A stretch of DNA of 64,000 nt, from positions 3,420,001-3,484,000 of the forward strand of contig NC_062236.1 of NCBI RefSeq assembly GCF_905475465.1, given 5' to 3'. The position numbers were made by a program, and so were the translations under genes. The DNA comes from Pieris napi. Taxonomy: Eukaryota > Arthropoda > Insecta > Lepidoptera > Pieridae. Positions 23,843-38,800 of this stretch are shown here, one piece after another (within the stretch, counting starts at the first letter, position 1; each line of letters begins with the position of its first letter). Under the pieces are notes generated by a model that was not told the DNA's origin, ran no database searches, and worked only from the letters and a program-made list of their open reading frames with translations.

Positions 23843-26800
23843 GTAATTCACGCCTGAGTTCAGCTTTTAATTGTCAATAGCGAGAGCTAATGTTCTTGTA
23901 TGCAATTTCGATGTTACCCTGAATGTCTTGAAATAGCGCGGTACAAAAACTATACAAGTAAGAATCTATCGCTAGCGAAAGTTACACAGTACTGGCGCTG
24001 TATTCAAAATTTCAAACTTACTTGCTACGTCATAGATTTCCTTAACGACCGGCTGATAAATGCTAGGCAGCTAAGTACTTTTTCAAGGCTTCAGAAATTA
24101 TCTAGAATATTTAAATAATGGTGTGACCGACAATTTCTTCTCAAGCTCGGGTTCTTGAGTCTGCCTAATGAATATAAATTAATTTCGTAAAATTTCGATC
24201 CTACGTATTCAAAATGTTTACGTCCATCTGGCCCAGTACTTAAAAATTCACAATCCATTTCAGTCAGTTAATTAAGTTAGTGAACGGTTAAATTTGACGG
24301 CATTTTCTATGTACGTTTCAAGGATTTTGACAACTAGAACTGAATATTCAGTGTGTATTGCAGTATTTTTTTAATTTATTTTAGTTCTCTAATTATCCAT
24401 TATGAATATGATATTTTAATATGTCATCTATTATAAAGTATATTTTATACATATTTCGATTTTGGTGTTAAAAATAATAAAATAAAATGAGTTTGTAGAA
24501 TCTACCAAGTACTACGTATTACTTGTGACCTTGGTTGTTGTTAGATATACATATAAAAACTTACCTTTTTCGTGATTAAATCTAATATAGAAAATTTGAA
24601 TTTATTAAAAATTAGTCTTTGCTTTGTTAAATTTAGTGTAACGTCTGTTACATCCCATTCCTCTTTCGTTAACGCTGTAAGTTTTTTTTTCAGGTTTACC
24701 AATCATTCATTTTACCATGGTGGCGACAACTTCTTTGGACCGTGCTTTTCGCCGGTATGGTCGTGGTTTCGACTGTGGGCAACCTCGTCGTAATATGGAT
24801 AGTTCTAGCAAATAAACGTATGAGAAGTGTGACAAACTATTTTCTTGGTAAGGTTTTAAAATATTTATAGATACCGACTTATTTGACCTCCACAATAATA
24901 GTTAGATATATCAACTTTTTGTTAAATTTTTAAAATATATGGAATGGAATAGTTTTAATTCACTAATAATTCAATTGACTCATAATTTAAGTTACTCGGT
25001 TACTTATCTATTTATTTTTAATTCGCTTCATTAACCAGATATTTTGATACGTCATAACGCACTTTGTAAAAAAATAATAAAAACCTTTTTAAACATTCAT
25101 TTTTTTTTATCGAATATTAACTAAACTTTGTAGAACAGGAATTTATTTGAAAGAATCTTAACAAAACCGGCCCAAAAATTTATATTTTATAGAACAGAGG
25201 CAAATGGGCAGCAGGCTCACCTGATGTTAAGAGATATCGCCCATGGACACTCAATGCCAGAAGGCTCGAGAGTGCCTTGCCTGCCTTTTAAAAATTGGTT
25301 AATAATTGGTGAGAAAAGATTCTTGAAGGACCCTACGTCGAATTAGTTCGGAAATACTTCAATCGGCACACATTTTGATGGTGCGCGGCAGAAACTGCTT
25401 TAAAAAACGCTCAGTTGTGGAACGGCGTTGAGGTTATACGGGAAAAATCCTGGCTTCTCAGCCAAGAAGGCTGATTAACTAGTAGTAGTGGCCCAAAAGA
25501 CTTGTAATAGTTGTAATTAATATTTGATATTATGGTATAAGCTATGAGTTAGTGATCTTATACAATAATTAAATATATTCCGTAAGCGGTTGTAAACACT
25601 CGAAACGTTGGGATACGAACGAATAAACTAGCTAACCGAGCTTCTTAAATGCGGTCGTGTTGGAACTACCTGAAGTGGTTTAGCGGGTATAGTTCACCCG
25701 GTTCTCGGAATAGCTAAGGTCCTGGAGCGAGTATCATTTGTTTCTAAGGATGCGTAATTGTCTAACAAAAGAGGACATATGTTATCATTAGTATCTGAAA
25801 GTGCGAAGTAGAGCACCTTTGTCTAGCCTTATCTTGTACACGTCACTGAAACTGTTACACGATATATCTTAGTAGGCCGACGCGTAGAACTTTTCCTTTG
25901 TAAGCTGATAAGTAACTTTTTAAAGCTTTTTTGTATTTTTCTCTCTATGAGAATTTAAAACGTATGATTAAAGGGGGTGATAGTTGTTGTACCAGAGAAA
26001 CCTCTATTAAGTTGTTGTTGTTTTGTGAGCCAGGCCGAAACAATTATTGCACCCGTATCGAACTTATATGACTTCCGAGCTCATTAGAATCGCAAGACAA
26101 ACAATTTGGCAAGGCAGGATTTCAATTAATAAGTAACTATTTAGATTTAATTGACTCTGATTCTGTTAGGAATAAAAATTAAGTAAATTTTAGTTTTTTT
26201 CTTACTAGGAGACGGTATAAAAATGTTTTGGAGTTGTTTGCAAATGACTAAATTCAATTCCCGGTAAAACTGTTGCACTTTGTTGCATTACAATATATAA
26301 ATTTAACATTATTAAATGTAAAGGAGGGCAACTGGCGGCCTTATCGCTTTCGAGCGATCTCTTCCAGACCACTGTAAGAAAAGGAAGAAAAAAAATGTAT
26401 TAAATGAGATGTCTACCTTAGACAAGAAGTGCATATTACATATATGTAGTTATTAAGAAAAAAAAAAGAAACTTAACAGGAACAAAAAACAAACTAAACT
26501 AATAACGGATACATGAAAAATAAAAAAGTGCACATGAATCATAATAATTTAATTTACGAATTTAATTTAAGATCAGTCTCACGTCAGTTAGTAGTCACGA
26601 AAGTTTATTCAACTGTTGTTGAAGGTATTCACTTGCCTATAGATAAATGATTTAGGAAATTCAGTAATGTATGTCCAATGATGAAGAGGATTACAAGAAT
26701 GATAGGTACGACTTTACCACCCCCCCCCCCATATTCCGCAATGTGTAAAACATTCCTGCAGCGTCTATTAAAATTCCGAACGCTGAAAGTTACAGCAAAT

Positions 26801-29800
26801 ATTTGAATAATGTTCTGTATCAAAGAGAATTTTATTTATTTATTTATTTACACTTCGTTGCAAATAAAAAAAACACAATACATAAAAATTATAAGGGATG
26901 CAACGGGCGGCCTTATCGCTAATAAGCGATCTCTTCCAGGCAACCCTAGTTAAAGAGAAAAACTAAAAAAAAAGAAATAAAAAAGAAACATGATGCGTGC
27001 GAGAAGTGCAGAAACAAATTGTATATTAAAAAAAAATTATCCTTTAGTTAAACTATACGTGATTCTCAAGGGCTGAGGAATTTATAGGAATATATTGAGG
27101 ACTTTTTTGATAAACGTCTGAAATGTCTGAATAAATAAATAATCTTTTTGGTAACTTTTTACAGAGTTAAGAGTATGCCACCAATGAGGTAAAACATTTG
27201 AGACCCAGCAAACTCGAATAATTTATAAATTGAAAATGATCAAAGAAATAAATTTAAATATAGAACGACTTTGAAAATACATTATGCCATTTAAGTAATT
27301 AACTGCTATTAAAATAAATGGACCTCAAAATTTAAAACGCGCTAAATATTAAATCAATAATTCTTTATTGTTTCTTCTTTATAGTACATTGTAGACTTTG
27401 GCAAGTAATTTCCGTTATTCAAGCACAAGAAATACCTGTCAGGAGTACTAAAGTTCAAAAAGAGTTTATTTTAGACGAAAATTTCCTTTTTCCTGAGAAT
27501 TTTGCGATTCAGTTTTACTTGCTACAAAAATAGTTTGATGTAGGTTTAACGTAATCGTTGTGACATGACATCATGTAATCCTAGTTCCATACAAGAGATA
27601 AATAACTAGTACACTTATAGACCAGGGTAAAAGCCTTTAAAAATAATAAAAAGTGAAAAAAAAAATCGGTTGTCTGTAAAGTCGGTTTACTGACGATAGT
27701 TGAACGTGACAACGTCATAAAAAATATTGATGGGATGGTTGCATTTTTCAAAAAAAAGTGTGTGTATGTCAGCTACGACGCACGATTGGAGTTTACTCCT
27801 TACGAACGATAATTATGATATATATCGAATAGAAAAAAAGGGTAAATGAACGCATCTGCTAAAATGATAAGAGAAACAAACATATATCTGTAATTATTCG
27901 GATTATTTATATTACTTCAATAAAGCGTATTACATAAAGTATGTTACAAAACAATATAAATAATAATAATAAACGAGTCTATTATTTAAAATAAATCTTG
28001 GTTTCTATACAAAACGGCACGAACGACTTCCATACTTTATAAACTGTGGTGTTAGCTGCTGTCCCAGGCTTATAGTTTGGGCTTGTGTCAAATGCACTGC
28101 AGAACAAAGATGGCGATAATGTTCTGTGGCTGTCGACCATATTTTCATACTAAAGGTGGTAAGAATATATGTTTTTATAATATAAATGTTTGTAGTAGTA
28201 ATAAAACGTACCTACATCATCTATGCCCAAATAGGATTTTCTTTCTGTGACCAAAGTTACCTTTATAGTAAGAGAAGAATAAGAATTAACAATCTTTTTA
28301 GTTTTAATTTCACTAACCATTACTATTGACAAAACCCTATGGCACGCTAGACAATCTGCTTTTATTTTTTACACCTGTCAACACTGACAATGTTGTAACG
28401 TGGCTGTCAAAACGTGAATTCAAAATAGAAAAGTCTGTGTAATGTATTCCATCTCATTCTTTTACACGTTCAATCCTACAGATATATATGTTTGTCTCTT
28501 TCTACATAACGCCTCAACTTTTCGTGTTACACTTGATTTTACTCATAAAATGTCCGTACCGGGCCTTATAACTCAAATCGTTTCTTAAGGAGTAAACTCC
28601 AAAAATTAAATTTTATTTGTTTGATAGGTATTTTGTATGGATATAGAGAAGGAGGTAAATGGAAATCACAATTGAATTGATCAAGTTACATTTATTTGTA
28701 CGCATAAATATAATACAATTATGTCAATTTTAAATGGAACGCCTCAGAGCGAGGTAACGCCTCAGAGCAAGGTAACGCCTCAGAGCAAGGTAACGCCTCA
28801 GAGCTAGGTAACGCCGCATGAGTCATGTTTTTTCGTGCGTGCAGCCGGCTCCATCGAATTATAAGACGTTGTCACGTCAAAAAACAATAGTGGGATGAAA
28901 CCCATTGGAAGAGGAGAATATTATAAAAATTAAAGGAAACATAATTTACGGGCGATCTGAGGTCGGGAAGGGGAATTCTCCTCCATTTCCAATGGTTTTC
29001 ATCCTACTATTATTTTTTTTGGTTTAAAAAATTATCGACCCTGGTCTATAAGCGATATTCTAAATGTACATTAGTCAGCGTTTCAAATTTCAAAACAGAC
29101 CATAAATCTCGAAATCCAGTTCTTTTGACGTGACAACGTCTTATAATTCGATGGAGCCGGCTGCACGCACGAAAAAACATGACTCATGCGGCGTTACCTC
29201 TGAGGCGTTACCTCTAAGGCGTTCCATTTAAGGCTTGAAGTGCAAGCGAGAGCACTCGTTCCGCGCTCTCGCTTGCACACAAAAATTGACATAATTGTAT
29301 TTATGCGTACAAATAAATGTAACTTGATCAATTTAATTGTGATTTCCATTTACCTTCTCTATATCCATACAAAATATCTATCAAACAAATAAAACTAAAA
29401 TTTTCTTTTGAAAAAAATGCAACCATTCCATCAGTATTTTCTTATGACGTTGTCACGTTCAACTATCGTCAGTAAACCGACTTTACAGACAACCGATTTT
29501 TTTTAGTGTTGAATATTGTTTAATTACGTGCATTTTGTATAATAGGTATATGTAAATGGTTTACGCCAAAGCAAACTTACATTCAATAGCGATACCAATC
29601 ATGATTCCGATTTCAATGTTAAGTTTTGGCATCACATTATGAATTTACGACATCAGCGCTAAGGGTTGAACAAAATCGGCTTTCGTATCAAGTCATAATC
29701 TCGTCAAGAGCGCGGTCAACTATGTCAAACGTACATACAGAAAAATAGTTTGACAGCTCTTGAAACTAGAATTAAGATCAATTGACGTTCTAAACAACGG

Positions 29801-32800
29801 GTCTAAGTCGCTTTGGCAGACAAGTTTTTCGACAGGACAATACTTATAAAATGGTTTGACAGCTCTTGAAACCAAAAGAATATGGGTCTAAGTCCCCTTG
29901 GCACATAAATTTTAAGACATGCCAAACAATTAAAATTTTTTGTTAGCTCTTGAAACTAGAATTATGGTCAATTGACGTTCCACAAAACAGGTCTAAGTCC
30001 CCTTGGCCCATGAGTATCACAGAATAAAAAATTGAATAAATTTAAACGGCTCGGCTGACACACAGTCAGACAGACTGTGTAATCAAAAACATTATAGCTG
30101 AAAGTTTGAGGTTTCACAACCGTCAAATCACGTAGACCACTTCATTACTCGTTTCATAAGCTCTATTCACAAGCTCGCCATCTAGTTGTCGTTTTCAAAC
30201 TGAATTTTATAAGCTACCTCGCATTTGCCATCTAGTGGCTACTTATACAAACTAATTTATCACAAAGGCCCGTTAAACACGTACCAACTAACTTTGCCAA
30301 CGTCCCGCAGACTAGAAACGTTATCAATTCGCTGGCGAAACTCTCTTCAGTATATGATACTGTTCAACTTGACAATTTAAATAATTCTGATGTAATGTCT
30401 CCATTGTCGCTTGCTTGCATTATTTTTTATGTGAATGAATTTACTTTATATAAAATTTATATTGGGTTTATAATTATATCTAATCAGAGAGCGGTGGGCC
30501 TAGTGGCTTCAGCATGCGACTCTCATCCCTGAGGTCGTAGGTTCGATCCCTGGCTCACCCCGGTTCACCAAAGGATAGGTTAGGCACTAGGAAAAATGAT
30601 AAAGAAAACATTTTTTTACTAGCGAACTAGACAGACGTTGTTCAGCACACACATCTTAAATACATAAATATTATACATAGTAAATATATAAAATTGATTG
30701 TATATATAAAATATTTATTGTTAAAAAGGTTTTTAAAGAACACTATGTAAATTATATATTAGCGCCACAGTTTTTTTATTCTAGCCTACCTTAACTGCCA
30801 AAACAATGAATCAGATCTGTAACTCGCCAAAATAACAAATGAATGTCGTAGGTTTTGCTCCAACGTATTATTAAAGTACTTTATTTTATTTCAGTGAATC
30901 TATCAATAGCGGACGCAATGATGTCAACATTGAATGTTACATTCAATTTCACATACATGCTGTACTCGGATTGGCCGTTTGGACATTTTTACTGCAAATT
31001 CTGCCAATTTGTTGCAGTATTGAGCATATCTGCATCGGTGCTTACTCTCATGGCTATCAGTATTGATCGGTAAGAATTTTATATACTTCAGATGCTACAC
31101 GAATTATGACAGAATTATTGCTATCAACTCATTATAAACCACATGAGCTGAGCTCTACGGTTCTACGGTTCTATTACCTAATTCAGCCGTAGCATAATTT
31201 TCTATGGAATTCCTGGATAAATGGACTGTTAAATTAAAATATTATGATTGTTTGATATGTGGTACCGTGACATTTTCGTAGATATTGATGTTTATTTTAA
31301 CACTGTAGTACATCACTTTACTCTATTGTCAATTGTTTCCGCACCGTACGCGATATACGAAGGCATTGTTATTAGTATTTTATTCACACCTTGGGTTGAT
31401 CGAAGGTTTCTTACGCACATTATTTTTTAATATACTTCAGCCTTTGTTAATCAGTGATTTTAAATGGGTTTTAATGGTGAAACATTTTTCAAACAAGTTT
31501 AGGTCCGGTCAGTTTTGGAGCAATGCAAATAAATAAACAAATCTTTCCTCTTTATAATATTAGTGTAGATTAACAATTTTTTGATGATTTTGAAAGGATA
31601 TATCACCGACTTTATTCTAATTTAGCTTCGTTTACATGTTTATTATATCATTGCATAGGTACACGTAATAGTAGTGAACATTCTGCTCTCCCTTTTTATG
31701 GACCTGTAGGTAATCTCTAGAATATGTAAAAGAATTCTTAGTTTTTTTGCTGCTTCATAAACATAACATATGTATAAAATAATGTCTTTATAGGTCGGTT
31801 ATCGAAAGCTGGCGGGTTCACAGTACTCACACTAATGCAATTTCACATACAGTATGTTTCAAAATATGATTTTTTTGCCATGCTATACATTTTAGTCCAC
31901 TCTGGTTTTAGTAAGGTTGGGTGGGTTGTAAATAAATAAAAATGTGTCAAATACATATAAATATTAGGTGCATACGAGGGTGGATCCAAAAGTTCTAAGC
32001 CAGACCAAGAACGTGAAAGAAAATAATTTTTCAGTTTTCGACATAAGCTCCATCTAGCTCAACACACTTCACTTTTACTTCACTAACTATTCTTTCAGTA
32101 TTGAGAAACCCCAGTCGCATCTGATGTCAAATTAAATATAACATTTTTTCATTAAACTGTTTTTATTAAGATGCTTAAAATTATTAAAAACATTGTGCAC
32201 CATTTCACGAGATTGCCCTGGTAATGATTGAAAAAAGATCAACATGTATAAAATAATAATAATATAAAACAGTAAAGATCAACATAAACAGTAGCAAAAG
32301 AAAAACAATAACTGTCTCTTTTATACTCATAAGCTTGACCAAGCGCGAGAGAGACGGAGAGTCTTTTCGTGATGTATTTGTGTTTCAGTTTGACATCACG
32401 TCTCGCGCTTATTCACAGACACTACACAAGCACAAAGTGTAAATGTGTTGAAGCCGCCAGCTTTAGATAACATACCTATACGTATTTTTATTTAATAAAT
32501 TATAAATATTTTTGATAATTTATACCGCTTTTATTAGTACCTATATTAATGTTTTTTTTCTCTTAATGAGGAGTTAAAGTAAGTTATTTATTAAATAGCT
32601 TTATTTCAAATGTTACTTTGAGTAATAGTTGAGTATTATAAGGAGCAAAATATCCGAAAGTAGAACACTTAAAACAACGAATAACTCATACCACATGATA
32701 CTCGAACAGCAAAATAAATTTTTTGTGAAACAGCCAAGGGGCGTAAAGCTATGATGCTTACGACAGATAAATTTGCATGAAAAATGACAGTCGATGGTGA

Positions 32801-35800
32801 TACATGAAATATAGGACGTTTATCATTTTAATCGATTTTAACGTGTCAAAATACAGAGATAGATCTTTAAATATCTCAATTTCATTTAAATGGTCTAAAG
32901 TACTTCAGTAAAGATTTTTTGAGAGTAAGTTATAATTTTTATATAGTTTCTTACTTGCTTTGTAGATTTTGGCCGGCGTAGATTTGCATACTCAGACAAC
33001 TATGTCCTTATTTTTAAAATTATTACATTAAATGAATTAATACGATATTTTTTGGACATGGAAACGTTATACTGTTTTTCTGAAATCAAATCTATCTGTC
33101 ACTTAACGTCTATTTATTATAAAGGTCTCTTATTTATTAAAATATTCTAAATTCGACCGCTGCTTTAGCTTACTAAAGTATCGCGCGCTTTTTGTAATTT
33201 TCGTAAAATACTTAATTCTCAAAATGTCATATAGTCAGGTGGGGTAAATGCATGAACGGGGCAAATGTAATACCATAACTTTAATTGTTTACACACAAAA
33301 TAAACTAGTGCTGGCATCTCTTATACACGTAAAGTACTTCTTGCACTACACTCTGACAACTTATTGAATCTAATGGATTGACAGATTTTCACCAATCTCG
33401 TTGCAATAAAAACCAAAGTATATTTCAATTTGCGTATTTTATTGCCATTACCCCAGATTAGTAACTATCTACACTATTAGAATTTTAACATATTTTTTAC
33501 ATTTACCCCTTTACACCGGGAAAATGCAATAGAGAGTTAATCTGTAATCATCCATAATTAAATATAAGTAATTACATCAAACAAAAGCCTAAAACATGTT
33601 TAATATTCACAGTAAAAATTATTTGTAAATTGTAAAAGACCACAAAATAACAAGTCAATCTAGTTATGGTACTCGCATTTACCCCACCTGACCCTACACC
33701 AAAATAATTTTTTTTTCATCATAACTAATGTAATACTGGCATTGAGTTAAGTGTTAACAGTGAAATAAAGCCCGGTACATTTCGTCATATAACCTCCAAA
33801 AGTCCAAAATATAGCCATCGCTAATAGAATATTATCCCTTGTCGAACGCGTCATGTATGAGAAGTTATTAGACAGTTGACATTTATATCGGAAGTTATGT
33901 GACAATCGTATTAAGTGACGAATGAAAAGTAATAGGCTCAGTGGTTACTGTTTAGTTTAGTTATTATCTATGGTTCATAGATAATAACTAAATACTAGGG
34001 TTTCTCGGTTATACATATCTATAGAATGTAAGGTTTCTTGATCTTTGAAACAACTTATAAACGTTTTCCGTAAGCTAAAATGAGATTTTGTGAAAGTGTT
34101 AAGTGCGCGTAATTGAAATCATTAGTGGCAATATTTTGTGCATTTATAAGTGTGTTGTTGTGCGTATGTGGTGTATTTAAGTAATGAATTCTTCGTTGAT
34201 TAATTTAAAATAAACCCTCCAAGAGATTTTTGGTGTTTAAATCCCCTGGCTTGTAACAATATATGCCTGTATACTAGGCATACGGTGTATAGCGGTGTAT
34301 AGGTGATAGTTTTGCGTACGATTCCCGGCAGAATTTGGGTTGGAAGACATAGAATATGCTATGACCTATAAGTAAGACATGAGTACTTCGTTTATCAATT
34401 AAACATATGCAGAATCTAACTCTCATGCCACAATTCCTTTCAGTAACAATGAAGAATGGAAAATTTTCGTATCACTTACAGTATGTAACATATGTTCTGG
34501 GGGAGTGTACTTCTCTGCTCTTCTTCGTGTTCTTGGTCTGCGATTTTAAATAACATCAGCCTTGCGATTCTGTAACTCACTTTTCGAACTCTCACAGCGG
34601 TTTTCACAGCGGCGGTCACGCTCAAATCATTCGAAAGTAGTCATTTTACGATTTGGCATTCTGATAAACAATAAACTACAAGCATCCTCCTTATCAGAAT
34701 GCCAAATCGTAAAATGACTGCTTCACGATGAAGTTCATCCTCCCTATTCTCATCTCGTAAAAATAAAAAACAATCTAGAATTTAAACATAGCGATGGATC
34801 TTTTCAAATAAATGCGCTTATTACGGACAAACAAGTTTCGTTGAACGGCGAAAGCTGCTTATTCAATTCCTTTCAATAATAATTATACTTAAATTCATTT
34901 GAATCTGTTTAATTACAATTTAAAATACTACATTTCCGAGATTCAACATTAATAGAAGATTAGGGGGAAACATTAAAGTATTAAACAGTGGTTGGAATAA
35001 ATTGATGTTCTTAAAACAATTTAAGAATTAATGAGCCAAATGGAATCTACGGACTGTAATAATAAAGTTTTTGCCTAATGACAGGATTTTTCATTCTTTC
35101 ACATTTGAAACTAAATTCTTTATTTAAATTACGTATTGTTATTAATTGAGCAGTGTTAGCCTAGTGGTTTCAGCGTGCGACCCTCATCCCTCGTAGAGGT
35201 CGTAGGTTCGATTACCGGCTGTGCACCAATGGACTTTCTCTTTATGTGCGGATTTAACATTCGCTTGAACGGTGAAGGAAAACATCGTGAGGGAACTGAC
35301 ATGTCTTAGACCCAAAAAGACGACGGCGTGTGTCAGCAAGACTGAAGGTCACCTATGATCACCTACTTGCCTATTAGATTGAAAAATGATCATGAAACAG
35401 ACGCAGAAATCTGACGCCCAGACCTAAAGGAATGTAGCGCCACTGATCTTTTTTTATTGTTATTAATTGCCGGACGTAATTTTTAGGGCAATGAGCATTT
35501 GAATTCAAGAATTTATATACATATCATTTAAATTTAAATAATACGAACAAGATGAGATAAACATAATGCCTACGTTATATTCTTCAGACATGTAAGTATA
35601 CTTACGCCGATGTTATATGCTATATAAATTCTTGTATCAAAAAAATAGAGTACAAAGTAAAAAGAAGAGTACTGAAAATGTAGAAAAAACCGGAAGTTCG
35701 CAGTCCTTCAAAAATTAAGAACAAAATGTTAATTTCATCACATTTTACGTAATTTGTAATTGTGTAACTTATTACGCTCTTAGGTAACGGGAGACTTGCC

Positions 35801-38800
35801 ACTCCTGCAATTAGCGAAAAACAAGTGAATTTTCAAAATGCTTAGCGTAGCTCGCGTATCTTGTTAATTATTTTGTTAAGAGCTTTTGATATACCGGGTG
35901 TCCAAATATACCGAAAGCTGCGAAAACACATCGAAAACTAAAATTTTTAACAAAAACTCAAATTCTACTTAAATGAATTTATTTAGATACTAATTATAAT
36001 AATGTTTAATGCTGTCGGGTGTTTGAAAATGGGCGTAGTCAGCAGCAGTCTAGAAATTTAACAGATAACACAAAACGTTTTATTTTATAATAATAACATT
36101 TACTTATAACAAAATATGGTTGTGACAAAATTGATTTAGTCCCCCCACTAGGGAATTATATTAACGTATAGTAATCGTGTAAGCCAAATATCTATATCCC
36201 GTTTAATCACTTGATATTATAATGAATAAAGTTATTTTACCGATCCTATTTTATATAAGAAAAATTTACAAAATTATTTTATAAAAGAATAAAATTCATA
36301 ATATTACCCCTCGGAATGAATTATCGACAACGCTAAATATTCATTAAGAGAAGAAAATAGCTTCCATAAGCCCGATTTCCCGAGAGGCTTCGCGTTGAAA
36401 AGCAGTGTATGTTCGGAACAATCAACAACGTTTGTTACATAAATGGAATTTTAAGCAATGTGCCTTTTGTTTTTACATTAAAATAAAAACATTTTTAAAG
36501 AAAAAGTTCCCAGACTTAGAAATATTGTTTGAAGAATTAAAATAGCGTACGAAACCGAGCTGGTATTGTAGAGGTCTTCGAGTTAAAGTTTCTCCCCTGC
36601 TCATATTTACTCATCTAACTCCAACCCTGATATTTTGTAGGATTTTAGATACGGCGCTACAACGAGTGTCCTTTAAACAATATTACTTTGCATATAACAC
36701 ACAGTAACTCCATATAAATAAGTAAAGAAAAGCCTAAACTTTGTATAAAACTGTCTATAATATTACAGGTACGTAGCAATAATGAGCCCTCTCCGACAGA
36801 GGTTGGGGAAGCGCGCGACGCTTGGGATAGCAGCCGCGATTTGGGCTATCAGTTGTGTGGTCAGTAGTCCCAATTTCCTCTACTTCACCACTGAAACTGA
36901 TCTATTACCAGATGGAAATGTAAGGTACGTAACTGTTCACAGATTTTCCTTTAGTTTTTTATTTAGATTAATAAATAAACGACGAGAGTGAAGAGAGAGA
37001 GAAAATTACTTTTATTCGTTATAATTTTTTTTTTAAAGACAATTCACTCCAATTGACTTAGTCCCATGCTAAGCTGGTGTAGCTTGTGTTATGGGTACTA
37101 GGTAACGAATATAAATACATATTTAAACACCCAAGACACCTAAGCACAACACCAAATGCTCATCACATCGATGTTCGTTTCAGCCGGGGATCGAACCCAG
37201 AACCCATGGATTCGCAGTCAGGGTTACTAACCACTAGACCAATGGGTCGTCAATAAATAAATTGAATTTTACGTTTGGCTCGTTTTTAGGTACAGGTTTG
37301 TATATAAAACGATAGTTTACTTATTTTCTTTCAATCAAAACATTGACTCATCCAGGCCGTGTGATGAAAAATCACAAACAATATGGAATACGTGACAAAT
37401 TCAATGTAAATAATGGATTCAATGCTCTAAGGGATTAATTGAAAAAAAAAAAAAAACTGCTGATATTTTCATGCCACATTTTCCCAATACTCTCGGAAGC
37501 ATGAAAAAATGCTGCACCGGTAATTGCATTTTCCTCGCCCGGTCGTAGTGTGGGTTTAAATGGACTCTCATATTTACGTGGAAGGTCTTATTGCACTTTG
37601 GTCAAATTGTTGTTGAAGAATATAAGGCGCTTTGAAATTAAATTTTCCGGTTCTAGCTTTTGAAATTATTGGTAGTCTTTATTTTTACTGTTAGTTTCTT
37701 GTAGCCGTTTTCACAGCTGTTTAATAAGAATTAAAACATAAGGTTATTTAAAAAACTGCGTGCGTACAAAGTAGACGTCAGAAGTGAAACTTCTTTGGCA
37801 AACTAATTTTTAAGTCTTGTTCATATTTATACAAATTTATAACTTTAGATTTCTGAGACCTAGAGGGAGGGAAAAGGAAGATATGTTAAGAATTTAATGA
37901 ATTTCATTGTAATTAAAATATTGAACATTATTACAAATTATAATTTTTTTCATTTTAATCTAGAATTCGTCATTTGAGATTTCAATAAATTATTTTGCAT
38001 AAAATATAAAATAATAATATTTCATAAATTCTCTTTACGAAATTTTAATTCGTAAATAATTTTAATTTCTTAATTCTCCCTTACTCTCTCTCTCTTTTCT
38101 TCGACAAAAACGCTGCACATCTTCGTGACGCTAATATTATTATTATTGCGTTTCATCCGTTCAGTACTTCCACGGAGGCTCTATCAGACCTCCTTAATAA
38201 CTTATCAGACATTAAATTTTACCGTTTTCATCATGTTTTATAAATTTCGCAAAAAGATATTGACTAAAGTACCTACTAATGTTTTACTCGGGATAATATC
38301 ATACGAAAGAAAGGTCATACAATAAATACGTTAAAATTTTCTGTTTTCAAGTGAACTTTACGTCAGCCTGCTTCGCTAGCCATAAATCTTATAAGGGTAC
38401 AAATTTAAAATTCAATTAGTTTACAAGTAAGCCAACAAATATTTCGCGGCATTTAATAAATCTTATACATCTTGGACGTTGGAAAATACCTCTTGCATTT
38501 TCTTCCATTATCAACCTTAAGTTCACCTAAGACACTTTTCCTACATTATTATCCGGCTTAGAGTCATTTCTGCAGTTTTAATTATATATTAATAGGCGAT
38601 CAGCTTTTTGCGTCTGACACATCGCGGTGAAGTATAAAATAATATAACCTTTATAACTTAATAATACGACTATAACTTAATCTTATGCACAGGTTTCGTT
38701 GCGTAAAGCGTCCACTGAGGGCGCTTGAAGAAACTTGTCGTTTAAAAATATTTATTGACCTGTTCTTTTCGGGCAGCCTTCATATATATAAACTACCGAA

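Larger units (their letters stand above)
27657..29505. mobile_element. Nested palindromic DNA element in TkR86C intron 2
   Basis: Outer inverted repeats of about 60 bp start CGGTTGTCTGTAAAGTCGG near 27666 and end with the complement near 29497. Inner arm blocks (28604-28935 versus 28970-29430) continue the palindrome, so the unit is one long hairpin of about 500-bp arms interrupted by an insertion in the left arm (about 27760-28604) and about 100 bp in the right arm (about 29018-29122). The motif GACGTGACAACGTC occurs in both outer and inner parts. No coding sequence. Confidence 0.8.

Noticed and set aside
31248..31536. Overlapping frames at 31248-31536 just after TkR86C exon 3, possibly an extra receptor exon.
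   Set aside because: No GPCR motif; exon 3 ends at a good donor within the DRY codon block and exon 4 continues it exactly.
33234..33300. GGGGTAAATG-rich stretch as a possible regulatory cluster.
   Set aside because: It is the terminal inverted repeat of a DNA element.
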